Numbered from the stretch's first letter, positions 51,185 through 59,723 are shown. The stretch is DNA of 64,000 nt from Hyphomicrobium sp. 99 (GCF_000384335.2 NZ_KQ031382.1:2677545-2741544); one strand, 5' to 3'. Notes: generated from the letters alone by a model not told the origin. Program-made: numbers and translations.

Positions 51185-53824
51185 ATGGATGACAAGAACG
51201 ACTTACGACGCGCCTTCGAGGCTGAGGAGCAAGAGCTTCGGCTAAGGCAGTCGAAGGTCGCTTGCATCCTTGGCATTGTTCTGATCCCCGCCGGGATCGT
51301 CCTCGATCGCATCACCTATTACAACCAGGTCAACACGTTGACCGGGATCCGGCTCGTTGCTGCGGGCCTGATTGCGATCATTTATGCTTTGCACTTCTGG
51401 GACAAGACAGCAGCCCATGTCCGCTATCTGACGATGGCGGGCCTGCTGATCGCCGTCGCGTCCATCGCGGTCATGATCGGCATCACGGACGGCGCGAACT
51501 CCACCTACTACAATGGCCTCTTCCTGATCCTGTTCGCAGTCGGCGTATTGGCGCCTATGCAGCCATTCGAGGCAGCGCTTCTCTGTATCTCGACCCTCGG
51601 GATTTACATCATCGCGTGTTTGCAGGTGCCCACCGCCGCCGACACGACGAAAACGTTGATGAACAACCTCTACTTTCTCGTCCTCACCTGCATCATTTCG
51701 GTCACCGCTGTTCATTTCAACTATCGGCGCCGCTTCAACGAATTCCGGCTGAAGTTCAAGCTCGCCTCACAGCATCAGGAACTGTCGGCGCTCGATCGGT
51801 TGAAATCTCAGTTCTTTGCAAACGTTAGCCACGAGCTGAGAACCCCGCTGACGCTTATTTTGGCGCCCGTTGAGCGGCTAAAAACCGACGTCGCGGCCCT
51901 AAGCCCGTCCGCCGAGCAGCTGCTGGACGTCATCGAGAACAATGCGCTTCGGCTGCTTCGGCTTGTGAACGATATTCTGAGCCTGATCCGCCTCGAGGAA
52001 GGCCGCGCTACGCTTTCCAAGAAGCCGGTCGATATGGCGCACTTCATGAAACACACGGCCGCCTCGATGAAGCATCTCGCTTCGCTGAAGGAGGTCAATC
52101 TCGAGCTGGCGGAGCCGACCGGCGATCTTCTGATCGATGCCGATCCGGACGCACTCGAGAAGATCGTAAGCAACGTCATCGCCAACGCGATCAAGTTCAC
52201 GCCGCCCGGAGGCCGGATCGACATTTCGGCCCGGCGCGAAGACGATATGGTGACCATCAAGATTTCCGATACCGGCATCGGTATTCCGGCCGAGCAGCTA
52301 CCGCACATCTTTGATCGCTTCTATCAGGTCGATGGATCCGCCACGCGCCGTCACCAGGGCCTGGGTCTCGGCCTCGCCCTCGTCCGGGAGCTGATTACGC
52401 GGCATGGCGGCGACGTCACAGCCACAAGCGACTCAGGGCACGGCACGACTTTCATTTTACGTTTTCCTCATGCACTCCAGATTACGCAATTCGACATGAG
52501 CAATTCCGAAGAGAAGCCGGATGGACTTGCCGACGATCCGCTGCGCACCTTCGATCGTAAAGCATCGGCGCGCGCCATTATGGTGAGTGACAACGCAACG
52601 TCAGGGATCGGCAATCTGAGCGATCCCAACGAGCAGGATGGTCGCATAGAGCTGCCGCTTCTGCTCGTCGTCGACGATGAACCGGATATGCGCCGCTATC
52701 TGGTTTCCATGCTTCGCGAAAACTATCGCATCATCGAGGCGCCCGATGGCATCACCGCCCTCGAAAAGGCGAAGGAACAAAAGCCTGATCTGATTTTGCT
52801 CGACGTCATGTTGCCAGGCGTGACGGGGCTAGAGGTCTGCCGCTCGCTCAAGGAAAGAGCCGAGACGCGAGCCATCAAGATCATCATCTTGACCGCGAGA
52901 GCCGACGAAGAAGCAAAGATCACCGCTCTGAAACATGGCGCCGACGACTTTGTCATAAAGCCATTCAGCGGCGTGGAAGTACGCTCGCGTATCGCCAACC
53001 TCATCAGAGCCTCGCAACTCGAAACCAACCTTCACCGGACGAACGCCGAACTCAAGCAAAGCCTGCAGCAGTTGCGTGAGACCGAGGCCGCCCTCGTTCA
53101 AAACGCGCGCCTCAGCGCACTTGGTACGATGGCAGCCGGCCTACTGCACGAAATCGGCAATCCGCTGAACTTCATGGGCACGGCGCTGCAATTGGCCGCG
53201 CGTGACCCAACGATTCAAGCTGATCCCGACACCGCGGATACGCTGAAGGACATCCACGCCGGCTATGAACGCATTCACCGCGTCGTCACCGACCTCCGAG
53301 GCTTCACCGCGCCGCATCGCCCCGAGCACCCACGGCCGTTCCATATGGAATCCGCCATCGACCATGCGCTTCGTTTTACGGCGCATATTCAGAAGGGCAT
53401 TACGATAACAAGGAACGACGCACCGGATGATTTGGTCGTCGGCTCGCAGTCGACGATCGCCCAGGTTCTCGTCAACCTCATCGTCAATGCCGTCGCCGCA
53501 GTCCGCTCGATCGAAGAAGAACGTAAGCCTGAGATAACCATTGCGTCGGTTGTTGAGGGAGATGAACTGATTGTCTCTGTACGGGACAACGGGACCGGCA
53601 TCGATCCCAAGATCCAAACTCAGATCTTCGACCCATTTTTCTCGACAAAAGAAGTCGGTGAAGGAATGGGCCTGGGCTTGGCAGTCAGTCACCGCATCAT
53701 CGCGAACCATGGGGGTTCATTGACTGTTAAGAGTAGTCTTGGAGAGTGGACCGAGTTCCGTTTCAACCTCCCGATCTCGTCGGACAAAGAGAACCAGGTC
53801 TTCCATGGAGTCGTTTCGTACTGA
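51185..53824 (+). CDS. Hybrid sensor kinase: membrane sensor, kinase, receiver, second kinase (PhcS-like)
   Basis: 879 residues. Residues 25-180 hold about six membrane helices with little periplasmic domain, suited to sensing a lipid-like signal. First kinase: phospho-His 216 (SHELRTP), N-box near 334, SDTGIGI 361-367, GLGLGLALV 392-400. Receiver 491-610: Asp497/Asp498, phospho-Asp540, Lys592. Second kinase: His655 (LLHEIGNPLN), N-box near 768, DNGTGI 801-806, GMGLGLAV 827-834. All catalytic motifs are present in both modules. Located between a PhcB-like gene and a response regulator, overlapping the latter by 20 bases. PhcS in Ralstonia senses the methyl ester; the second kinase is unusual. 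Confidence 0.82.
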   Translation: MDDKNDLRRAFEAEEQELRLRQSKVACILGIVLIPAGIVLDRITYYNQVNTLTGIRLVAAGLIAIIYALHFWDKTAAHVRYLTMAGLLIAVASIAVMIGITDGANSTYYNGLFLILFAVGVLAPMQPFEAALLCISTLGIYIIACLQVPTAADTTKTLMNNLYFLVLTCIISVTAVHFNYRRRFNEFRLKFKLASQHQELSALDRLKSQFFANVSHELRTPLTLILAPVERLKTDVAALSPSAEQLLDVIENNALRLLRLVNDILSLIRLEEGRATLSKKPVDMAHFMKHTAASMKHLASLKEVNLELAEPTGDLLIDADPDALEKIVSNVIANAIKFTPPGGRIDISARREDDMVTIKISDTGIGIPAEQLPHIFDRFYQVDGSATRRHQGLGLGLALVRELITRHGGDVTATSDSGHGTTFILRFPHALQITQFDMSNSEEKPDGLADDPLRTFDRKASARAIMVSDNATSGIGNLSDPNEQDGRIELPLLLVVDDEPDMRRYLVSMLRENYRIIEAPDGITALEKAKEQKPDLILLDVMLPGVTGLEVCRSLKERAETRAIKIIILTARADEEAKITALKHGADDFVIKPFSGVEVRSRIANLIRASQLETNLHRTNAELKQSLQQLRETEAALVQNARLSALGTMAAGLLHEIGNPLNFMGTALQLAARDPTIQADPDTADTLKDIHAGYERIHRVVTDLRGFTAPHRPEHPRPFHMESAIDHALRFTAHIQKGITITRNDAPDDLVVGSQSTIAQVLVNLIVNAVAAVRSIEEERKPEITIASVVEGDELIVSVRDNGTGIDPKIQTQIFDPFFSTKEVGEGMGLGLAVSHRIIANHGGSLTVKSSLGEWTEFRFNLPISSDKENQVFHGVVSY

Positions 53825-55046
53825 TCAGCCGGTTGAGATCCTGATCGTCGACGACGAGCCGCAGGCCGTCAAATATTTCAAGAAGGCGTTCGGCACGCGC
53901 TACGATGTGCTGACCGCGACGAGCGCCGACGAAGCCGAATCCCTCATTCTCTCCGGCAACCACAACATCGCGCTCGTCATTTCCGACCAGCGCATGCCGG
54001 GACGAAGCGGCGTCAGCCTTCTGAACCGTATTCGTAATGAGCGGCCCGACATCATCCGGATGTTGACGACGGCCTATGCCGATCTCGATAGCGCCATCGA
54101 TGCAGTCAACAAAGGCGAGATCCTTCGCTACATTTCGAAGCCGTGGGATCTCCGCGTGCTCGAAGCCGAAATCGAGCAGGCGATCACCTTTTATCTCCTG
54201 AAGAACGAATACGACATGCTCCTGCGCGACAAGCTCAGCGCGTTGCATCGTACTCTTTTGCGCGATCGGATGAACGACCTCGCGATGCTGTCGGGGTTGC
54301 TGCCTTACAATAACGCGCCGCTGACGATGTATCAGTACTTGAAGGATTCGCTCGCCGAAACATCCTGGCGGCCGTCCGCACAAAAGGCTTGGTTGCAGCT
54401 CCGTATCCGCGATCACTGGCGTATTCCGGTCGAAGAGACCCAGCGCGCCGTCGATCTTTCAGGATCGTTGACGACGCCGCCGCTTTTGGCGGACGCTCAA
54501 GTAGCTGAAGTCGACTTGATCGCCACCCTGTCGGCATGCGCCGAAGCAATCAATAAGGACCTTGGCGCAAAGCAGGTCGTCATCCACGCCAACCGCAAGC
54601 AAATCTTCGTCTCCGCTGACCCGGCAGCGCTCAGTGAGATCATGATGCGCCTGCTGGATCCGATGAGCCAGTGGGCTGCCACCGGCAGCACACTGATCGT
54701 CAATCTCTCGCAGGAGATCGATAATGGTGACGTCGACATCCATTTCGAGCTCCGCAATTGCGAGCCCCACAGGTCAATGCAGGATTGCGTGCTTTTCACG
54801 CCGCCGCTGCACACGGCGCCGAAGCGCGCCAGCGACTATCTGAAGGCAACGCTTGCCATCGGCCACATCGGAGGCACGATAAGCTCGCCGCCCATGGAAA
54901 ACGGCTACAAGCAAATCCACATTACACTACCCGCGCGCGCAAAGACCGGCGCCCATAAGATCAACGCGCTCCCGAAGCAGTGGCTGCAGGACCTGAGCGA
55001 CGAGTACGAAAAGTGGGTACTGGGCACGCTCGAAATCGCAGCGTGA
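53805..55046 (+). CDS. Response regulator with pseudokinase output domain (PhcQ/PhcR-like)
   Basis: 413 residues. Receiver: Asp16/Asp17 (IVDDEP), phospho-Asp61 (VISDQRMP), Thr88, Lys112 in SKPWD. Residues 150-185 (MNDLAMLSGLLPYNNAPLTMYQYL) align by eye with the second kinase's dimerisation helix (GLLHEIGNPLN) but have Pro in place of the His. The C-terminal part (ALSEIMMRLLDPMSQWA) resembles an ATPase domain whose N-box Asn is lost; no glycine boxes. So it is a receiver with a dead kinase tail, probably an adaptor. ATG at 53805 with AGGT 6 bases upstream, overlapping the kinase gene. Confidence 0.78.
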   Translation: MESFRTDQPVEILIVDDEPQAVKYFKKAFGTRYDVLTATSADEAESLILSGNHNIALVISDQRMPGRSGVSLLNRIRNERPDIIRMLTTAYADLDSAIDAVNKGEILRYISKPWDLRVLEAEIEQAITFYLLKNEYDMLLRDKLSALHRTLLRDRMNDLAMLSGLLPYNNAPLTMYQYLKDSLAETSWRPSAQKAWLQLRIRDHWRIPVEETQRAVDLSGSLTTPPLLADAQVAEVDLIATLSACAEAINKDLGAKQVVIHANRKQIFVSADPAALSEIMMRLLDPMSQWAATGSTLIVNLSQEIDNGDVDIHFELRNCEPHRSMQDCVLFTPPLHTAPKRASDYLKATLAIGHIGGTISSPPMENGYKQIHITLPARAKTGAHKINALPKQWLQDLSDEYEKWVLGTLEIAA

Positions 55047-55066
55047 GCAACGCCAGCCAGACAGAA

Positions 55067-55659
55067 CTAAGCGTTTAGTCCCTCGAGTAACTTTGTGATC
55101 GCCGCGTCCGATTCATTTAACAGCGGCGGCAGCTGGCGGCCGAGTTCCAGAACGGTCAATCCGTGAACAAGCGCCCATAGCGCGGCAGCCTGACTTCGAC
55201 CGGCGCCCGCTTAAAAAGGCGCGCCCGCTGACCGCGCGTCAAAATGTCGGCAATAATCAAAACCGGAGCGCATGAAGCCTCCTTCAGCGAGGCATCACCG
55301 CTCTTGTCGATTTCCGAACTGAACATAAGTTCGAAGAGAGACGGGTTCGCGCGACCAAAATCCAGATATGCTTTTGCAAGCGCAATCAATTCGCTATGCG
55401 GAGAACCGCCGACCGGCAAAATCGCCGTGATCAGGTCCTCCTGCAGTTGACGATAACCCTGCAGTGCGAGTTCGGCCAGTAGCGCGGCTTTGTCGGAAAA
55501 GTGCTTGTAGGGCGCAGCATGGCTTACCCCCGCCCGCCGCGCCACTTCGCGCAGGGTGAAATGCCACGCTTTTCCCTCACGAAGCATCTCTCGTGCGTTT
55601 TCTATCAGCACGCGCTTGAGATCGCCGTGATGGTATGGTCATTCGAGCGGTTGGTGCAC
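55067..55659 (-). pseudogene. TetR-family regulator, disrupted by a stop codon and a frameshift
   Basis: The TetR DNA-binding part is clear (PYHHGDLKRVLIENAREML, FTLREVARRAGVSHAAPYKHFSDKAAL), but a TGA at 55639-55641 interrupts the frame between the upstream GTGCACCAACCGCTCGAA codons and PYHHGD. Near 55193 the frame shifts: the open frame ends in nonsense (RLPRYGRLFTD, stop at 55156), whereas one frame over the typical C-terminus continues (QAAALWALVHGLTVLEL to the TAG at 55067). One base seems to be missing. A truncated product from the GTG at 55611 remains possible. It is divergent from the aldehyde dehydrogenase gene it presumably once controlled. Confidence 0.75.
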
Positions 55660-55759
55660 GAAAAGGAACCAATGTGTCAGCGATGACATGTGTTGACAGG
55701 GAGAACATCTCGCTCGCTAGCGGGCTATGTTTTCAGTGTCTACATCAGGAGATTTTTTA

Positions 55760-57181
55760 ATGACGGCTCATGTTTCGGTCAAGGACGAGGGCTTTCTCCT
55801 TACCGGCTTCCTCAGCAAACAACGCGCCGCGTTTTTGAACGACGGCCCGCCCTCCGCTGCAGCCCGTCGCGCGGATTTGCTAAAACTGAAGCACGCACTG
55901 GTGAAACGCCGGACGGCCTTCGAAGCCGCCGTCAGCAAGGATTTCGGCTACCGCTCCGCGTACGAAACGCGGATCATGGAAATCACGCCGGTTATCCAGA
56001 TGATCAACTACCTCCGCAGCAATCTGACGAAATGGATGCGGCCCGAGCGCCGCCGTGTCGCGCTTCACTTCCGCCCCGGCCGCACCCGCGTCATTTATCA
56101 GCCGCTCGGCGTCATCGGGATCATCTCTCCGTGGAATTACCCGATATCGCTTGCCCTGACCCCACTCGCGACCGCGATCGCCGCGGGCAATCGCGCCATC
56201 CTGAAACCATCCGAGTTGACGCCGGCGACGAGCGAGCTTCTGAGGTCCGTACTGCGCGAAATTTTCCCCGAGGAACAGGTCGCCGTCGTCACCGGAGGTC
56301 CTGAGATTGGAGCAGCCTTCGCGCGCCTCCCCTTCGACCATCTCGTCTTCACCGGCAGCACCAGCGTCGGCCGCTCGGTGATGAAGGAAGCAGCCGATAA
56401 TCTCGTGCCGGTGACACTAGAGCTCGGCGGCAAATCTCCGGTGTTGATTGGCCCAGACGCCGACATCGAAGCAGCAGCGACAAGCGTCGCCTTCGGAAAG
56501 CTCGCAAATTCCGGCCAAACCTGTATTGCGCCGGACTACGTCCTGGTACCCGAAAAGGACGCCGCCGCCTTCGTTGCGTCCTTCGACGCAACGGCGCGCA
56601 AGTTCTATCCGCAGGGAGCGGCAGACAGGAACTACTCATCCATCATCAACGCGAAGCATTACAATCGCGTGCTCAAGCTGATCGACGATGCGAAGCAAAA
56701 GGGCGCAAAGGTCATCGAAGTCGCGGACAACGGCGGAGCAGAAACGCGTAAGCTCGCGCCTGTGATCGTGCTCAACGTCACCGACGACATGGCCATCATG
56801 CAGCAGGAAATCTTCGGCCCCGCGCTGCCCGTGATGACCTATCGCACCATTGACGATGCGATCGGCTACATCAACCGCAAGCCCCGCCCGCTGGCGCTCT
56901 ATTATTTCGGCCAAAACGGCGAAGATCGCCAGAAGGTTCTGACCCGCACGACGTCAGGCAACGTCACCGTCAACGATACGCTGATGCATTACGTCCAGAA
57001 CGACATCCCGTTCGGCGGCATCGGCATGTCCGGCATGGGCGCCTATCACGGGCACGAAGGCTTCAAATCGCTGAGCCACGCCAAGGGCGTGTTCGAGCAG
57101 AGCCGGTGGAACCTCGGCTGGCTTCTGCATCCGCCATTCAGCAAAACGACGGATGTCGTCATCCGCTATTTTCAACGGTGA
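55760..57181 (+). CDS. Coniferyl aldehyde dehydrogenase-like NAD(P)-aldehyde dehydrogenase
   Basis: 473 residues of the ALDH superfamily: SPWNYPISLALTPLATAIAAGN and KPSELTP for cofactor binding, VFTGSTSVGR, LELGGKSPV (general-base Glu) and the nucleophile Cys in NSGQTCIAPDYVL. The C-terminal PFGGIGMSGMGAYHGHEGF matches the coniferyl-aldehyde/long-chain group. It oxidises aromatic or fatty aldehydes to acids. The start at 55760 has AGGAG 9 bases upstream; ATG 55727 is less likely. The divergent TetR gene is broken, so expression may be constitutive. Confidence 0.87.
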   Translation: MTAHVSVKDEGFLLTGFLSKQRAAFLNDGPPSAAARRADLLKLKHALVKRRTAFEAAVSKDFGYRSAYETRIMEITPVIQMINYLRSNLTKWMRPERRRVALHFRPGRTRVIYQPLGVIGIISPWNYPISLALTPLATAIAAGNRAILKPSELTPATSELLRSVLREIFPEEQVAVVTGGPEIGAAFARLPFDHLVFTGSTSVGRSVMKEAADNLVPVTLELGGKSPVLIGPDADIEAAATSVAFGKLANSGQTCIAPDYVLVPEKDAAAFVASFDATARKFYPQGAADRNYSSIINAKHYNRVLKLIDDAKQKGAKVIEVADNGGAETRKLAPVIVLNVTDDMAIMQQEIFGPALPVMTYRTIDDAIGYINRKPRPLALYYFGQNGEDRQKVLTRTTSGNVTVNDTLMHYVQNDIPFGGIGMSGMGAYHGHEGFKSLSHAKGVFEQSRWNLGWLLHPPFSKTTDVVIRYFQR

Positions 57182-57264
57182 CTTTCCCTGCCAAATCGCA
57201 TGTATTCGGCCGCCGTTGATCGCCCACGCGGTGGTGAAATTGAAAACCAAAAAAAGGAACTCGA

Positions 57265-57702
57265 ATGCAGCAAACAGTGGTCAGGGTCATCTGCGCGATC
57301 GGTCAGTCCGGTCAGCTCGGCCTCAATGGAGAGCTGCCATGGGAAGGCAACCAAGACCCTGAATACGTGGCCGACGTCGCGCGTTTTTTCGACATCACGC
57401 GCGGCCACGTTTTGTTGGCCGGGCCGAAGACCATTAAAGCCGTACCGGAATTCGCGCGCACCGATCGCACGCTCTTCGTTCTGCGGTCCCACATGGACCC
57501 CGAAGAAACGCTCAAGCAGTTTGCGGGTCGCGTTGTGTACATCGGAGGCGGCCCGCCCGTTTGGGACATCTATGCACGCTTCGTTAGCCACTGGGATATA
57601 ACGCGCCTGCCCTACGATGGTCCGGCGGACCGCTGGTTCAATCCCAATTGGCTGACGGCCGGCAACCACGCTGGCGCGCACGGCAGCGCAGCGTCGGTTT
57701 GA
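57265..57702 (+). CDS. Dihydromethanopterin reductase DmrA-like (dihydrofolate-reductase fold)
   Basis: 145 residues with DHFR-like features: VRVICAIGQSGQLGLNGELPWEG at the N-terminus, ITRGHVLLAGPKT (cofactor binding), RTLFVLRS, and VYIGGGPPVWDIYARF. The pattern is that of DmrA of Methylobacterium extorquens, a DHFR-like protein implicated in reducing dihydromethanopterin to H4MPT (family knowledge), rather than FolA, which lacks the DPEYVADVARFF segment. H4MPT genes at the start of this window make that role plausible. AAGGA lies 7 bases before the ATG; 83 bases separate it from the ALDH gene. Confidence 0.75.
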   Translation: MQQTVVRVICAIGQSGQLGLNGELPWEGNQDPEYVADVARFFDITRGHVLLAGPKTIKAVPEFARTDRTLFVLRSHMDPEETLKQFAGRVVYIGGGPPVWDIYARFVSHWDITRLPYDGPADRWFNPNWLTAGNHAGAHGSAASV

Positions 57703-57710
57703 AATACAAA

Positions 57711-57737
57711 GGCCGGATGCGTTGCACGCGTCCGGCC
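57711..57737. terminator. Hairpin between converging DmrA-like and KGG genes
   Basis: GGCCGGATGCG pairs with CGCGTCCGGCC (one G-T pair) around a 5-base loop, 8 bases after the DmrA-like stop. No long U-run rightwards; leftwards it meets TTTGTATTTC, so it suits the leftward gene as well. Confidence 0.55.
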
Positions 57738-57768
57738 CAAGCTACGAGGTGCGAGTGAATTTCAACCG

Positions 57769-58002
57769 CTAGTGCTGTCCGCCTTTGCGGCCGGCTTCTG
57801 CCGCTCGTTTGGGATCATTCCGAAAATTTCCGCCGCTCTCATGCCCGCCTTTTCGGCCGGCCTGGGACGCAAGTTCGTGATTTCGCGAAAAGCTGCGCTC
57901 ATTGTCCGGAACGCTTGCGCCGCCCTTCCGGGCGATCTCACGCTGCTTTTCGGCATCCATCGATGCGAAGCCGCGTTTTGATGTTCTGTCCTCTTGAGCC
58001 AT
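57769..58002 (-). CDS. KGG-repeat general stress protein
   Basis: 77 residues, hydrophilic, with three KGG-type repeats: REIARKGGASV, SQAGRKGGHESGGNF and AEAGRKGGQH. These are con-10/GsiB-like stress or desiccation proteins, intrinsically disordered, induced by starvation or drying. Start at 58002 (MAQEDRTSKRGFAS). Confidence 0.85.
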   Translation of the reverse strand: MAQEDRTSKRGFASMDAEKQREIARKGGASVPDNERSFSRNHELASQAGRKGGHESGGNFRNDPKRAAEAGRKGGQH

Positions 58003-58248
58003 TTGAACTACCTTTTTGGAGTGAAATTGAATAATCGAGACACGTGAAGTTGCCCCAAATGCAGGCGCCGCTCAGCGACCGCGGAGCAACTGAAGGATCA
58101 ACCTCTTTTTTCGTGCTCGGTTCCGACAACTCTCGTCGGCAAACATGACGTTTTGGCAAGAATGCTCACGAAGCTTGGCGCGCGCCATCGCACAAACCGC
58201 GTCCGTCATGCGGATTATCCAAGCAATTGCTTCGAATTTTGAGAACCG

Positions 58249-58416
58249 ATGACGGGCGATGCACCGGAAAGGCACGCCGAGTTATTCCGCGGAATATGTA
58301 CCCGGCACCAGAAGCAGCCGTGGCGACGCACCGTCTTCATGACAGGCCTCGCCACCGCCATTCTCGGCGTCCGCTATTCAATGCGCCGGTCGTCGCTGCT
58401 CCTTAAGGACGACTAG
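58249..58416 (+). CDS. Possible 55-residue protein, unknown
   Basis: Frame from ATG 58249 with Arg-rich N-terminus (LFRGICTRHQKQPWRR), a weakly hydrophobic stretch (TVFMTGLATAILGVRYSM) and charged end (LLLKDD). It fits a gap of about 410 bases between two leftward genes and its stop overlaps the DUF2076 stop. The ribosome site is weak (GAGAACCG). Expression unproven. Confidence 0.25.
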   Translation: MTGDAPERHAELFRGICTRHQKQPWRRTVFMTGLATAILGVRYSMRRSSLLLKDD

Positions 58417-59096
58417 ACATCGAAATCGTCGTTGTTACCCCAGCTGTCGTCGTCATCCTGCGCGTCTTGCATATCGTCCTGCGTAGCATCGGCATCTGCC
58501 AAGTCCCGCTGCGCCTGATCGCGATCATCATCCGCGTCCTGCGCTTGGTCCTGAAGATTATCGATCGTCTTTTGATCAGCCGCGCTGGCTCCGCCACCAC
58601 CCGCCCAGGCCTGTCCGCCTGCTCCGCCTCCAAAGAGGCTCCGAATTCCATCAGCGAGAAACACGCCTCCCGCGACACCGGCAGCTGTCGAGAGTGCCGA
58701 AGATAAAAATCCGCCACCTCCCGCCGGGCGTGCAGGGGAACCCCAGGGGCTACTGGGTTGAGCTGGCGGCACCGCGTCCGAGGGTGCAGCCTGCGGGGAC
58801 GACGCATATCGACTTCCGCTTTGAGGAACAGACGCGCCACCGAGGAAACTTCCGCCGCGCCCGGTTTGCTGCTGTTGCTGCCGTAAAGCGCCTTCCAGCT
58901 CTCTGATGCGAGCCTCCGCGCGTTCGACGGCCTGCTGCTGGACGATGACTGTCTGCGCAAGATAATATGGCGCATCCGGAGAGCGCCGCACGAGATCCTG
59001 GATGAGCGCTTGCGCTTCCAGATCCTTATCACCGCCATCGAAATTGCGGAGCCGCGCAAATAAATCCTCGATGAGCTGCTTTTCTTCCGCGTTCAT
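58413..59096 (-). CDS. DUF2076 protein
   Basis: 227 residues: a conserved helical N-terminus (NAEEKQLIEDLFARLRNFDGGDKDLEAQALIQ) and coiled-coil (QQQAVERAEARIRELEGALRQQQQQ), a Gly/Ser/Pro-rich middle, a hydrophobic FLSSALSTAAGVAGGVFLADGI, and an acidic Asp/Gln tail. This is the DUF2076 (periplasmic ligand-binding sensor-like annotation) pattern; function unknown. The start at 59096 has AAGGAG 9 bases upstream; the frame is open upstream but not conserved. Confidence 0.75.
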   Translation of the reverse strand: MNAEEKQLIEDLFARLRNFDGGDKDLEAQALIQDLVRRSPDAPYYLAQTVIVQQQAVERAEARIRELEGALRQQQQQTGRGGSFLGGASVPQSGSRYASSPQAAPSDAVPPAQPSSPWGSPARPAGGGGFLSSALSTAAGVAGGVFLADGIRSLFGGGAGGQAWAGGGGASAADQKTIDNLQDQAQDADDDRDQAQRDLADADATQDDMQDAQDDDDSWGNNDDFDV

Positions 59097-59623
59097 GAGG
59101 TTAGTCTCCTTGCTTGGCCGTCTAGGCCGACTGTTCTGCAACGCATGTAAGAACCGGATTGCGGTAGTGACATGGGGGCAGAGATTAATTTTTGGCTGGG
59201 TTGATTGAACGGCCGAGGACCCAGCGCGGCTGCGCGTTTGTGGGAGCACCCCTGCCGTGACGGCCTCGGTAATTCGGTTTGAGATGAATCTGCCAGGAAG
59301 CGGGCCGCTTCTCACATCAGCCGTTCGGACTAGATAAAAAGACCAGAGCAACGCAACGAAGTTCGGCTCAGGTACGTTTCCGGAGAGTAGGCTTTGGTGT
59401 GCCAGCGAAGGGATCGACGGATACTCACGTTCGCCCCAGCTCATCCGGTACCGAAAGCGTTAGCGCCCTCATCCGTACTCCCCAGCGCAACGGAAAGCCC
59501 GGCCGTCCTTGCGGTATCTTCGGGCTTCCAATCCAGCACGGCCTAGCGACAGAACCATTCTGTCCGTTTCAACGGAAAAGGCGCTATATCTATCCGAGTA
59601 CGTCCTTTGTTGGGAGAACGGTG
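59097..59623. other. 527-base intergenic region with a foldable GC-rich segment
   Basis: No gene I can support. Bases 59213-59269 can fold into a four-way arrangement: outer stem CCGAGG/CCTCGG, then GCGC/GCGC, GGG/CCC and CCG/CGG hairpins in order. It precedes the 28-residue peptide gene by about 350 bases. No match to an RNA family I recognise. Confidence 0.35.
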
Positions 59624-59710
59624 ATGGATAAAATCGTACTGCCCCTGTTGTTCATCTTATTGGTGATCCTCTGCACGGCAATTTTCCACATGGCCAATGT
59701 TGCGTCCTAG
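59624..59710 (+). CDS. 28-residue single-helix membrane peptide
   Basis: ATG at 59624 with GGAGA 8 bases upstream encodes MDKIVLPLLFILLVILC plus TAIFHMANVAS: one hydrophobic helix. The small size is below usual gene-finder limits. It is followed 14 bases later by a good terminator. Such peptides often regulate membrane complexes; partner unknown. Confidence 0.4.
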   Translation: MDKIVLPLLFILLVILCTAIFHMANVAS

Positions 59711-59723
59711 GCCTGAAATGAAA

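Noticed and set aside
55690..56304. 204-residue Arg/Pro-rich open frame overlapping the aldehyde dehydrogenase start
   Set aside because: It is an out-of-frame reading of the conserved dehydrogenase gene.
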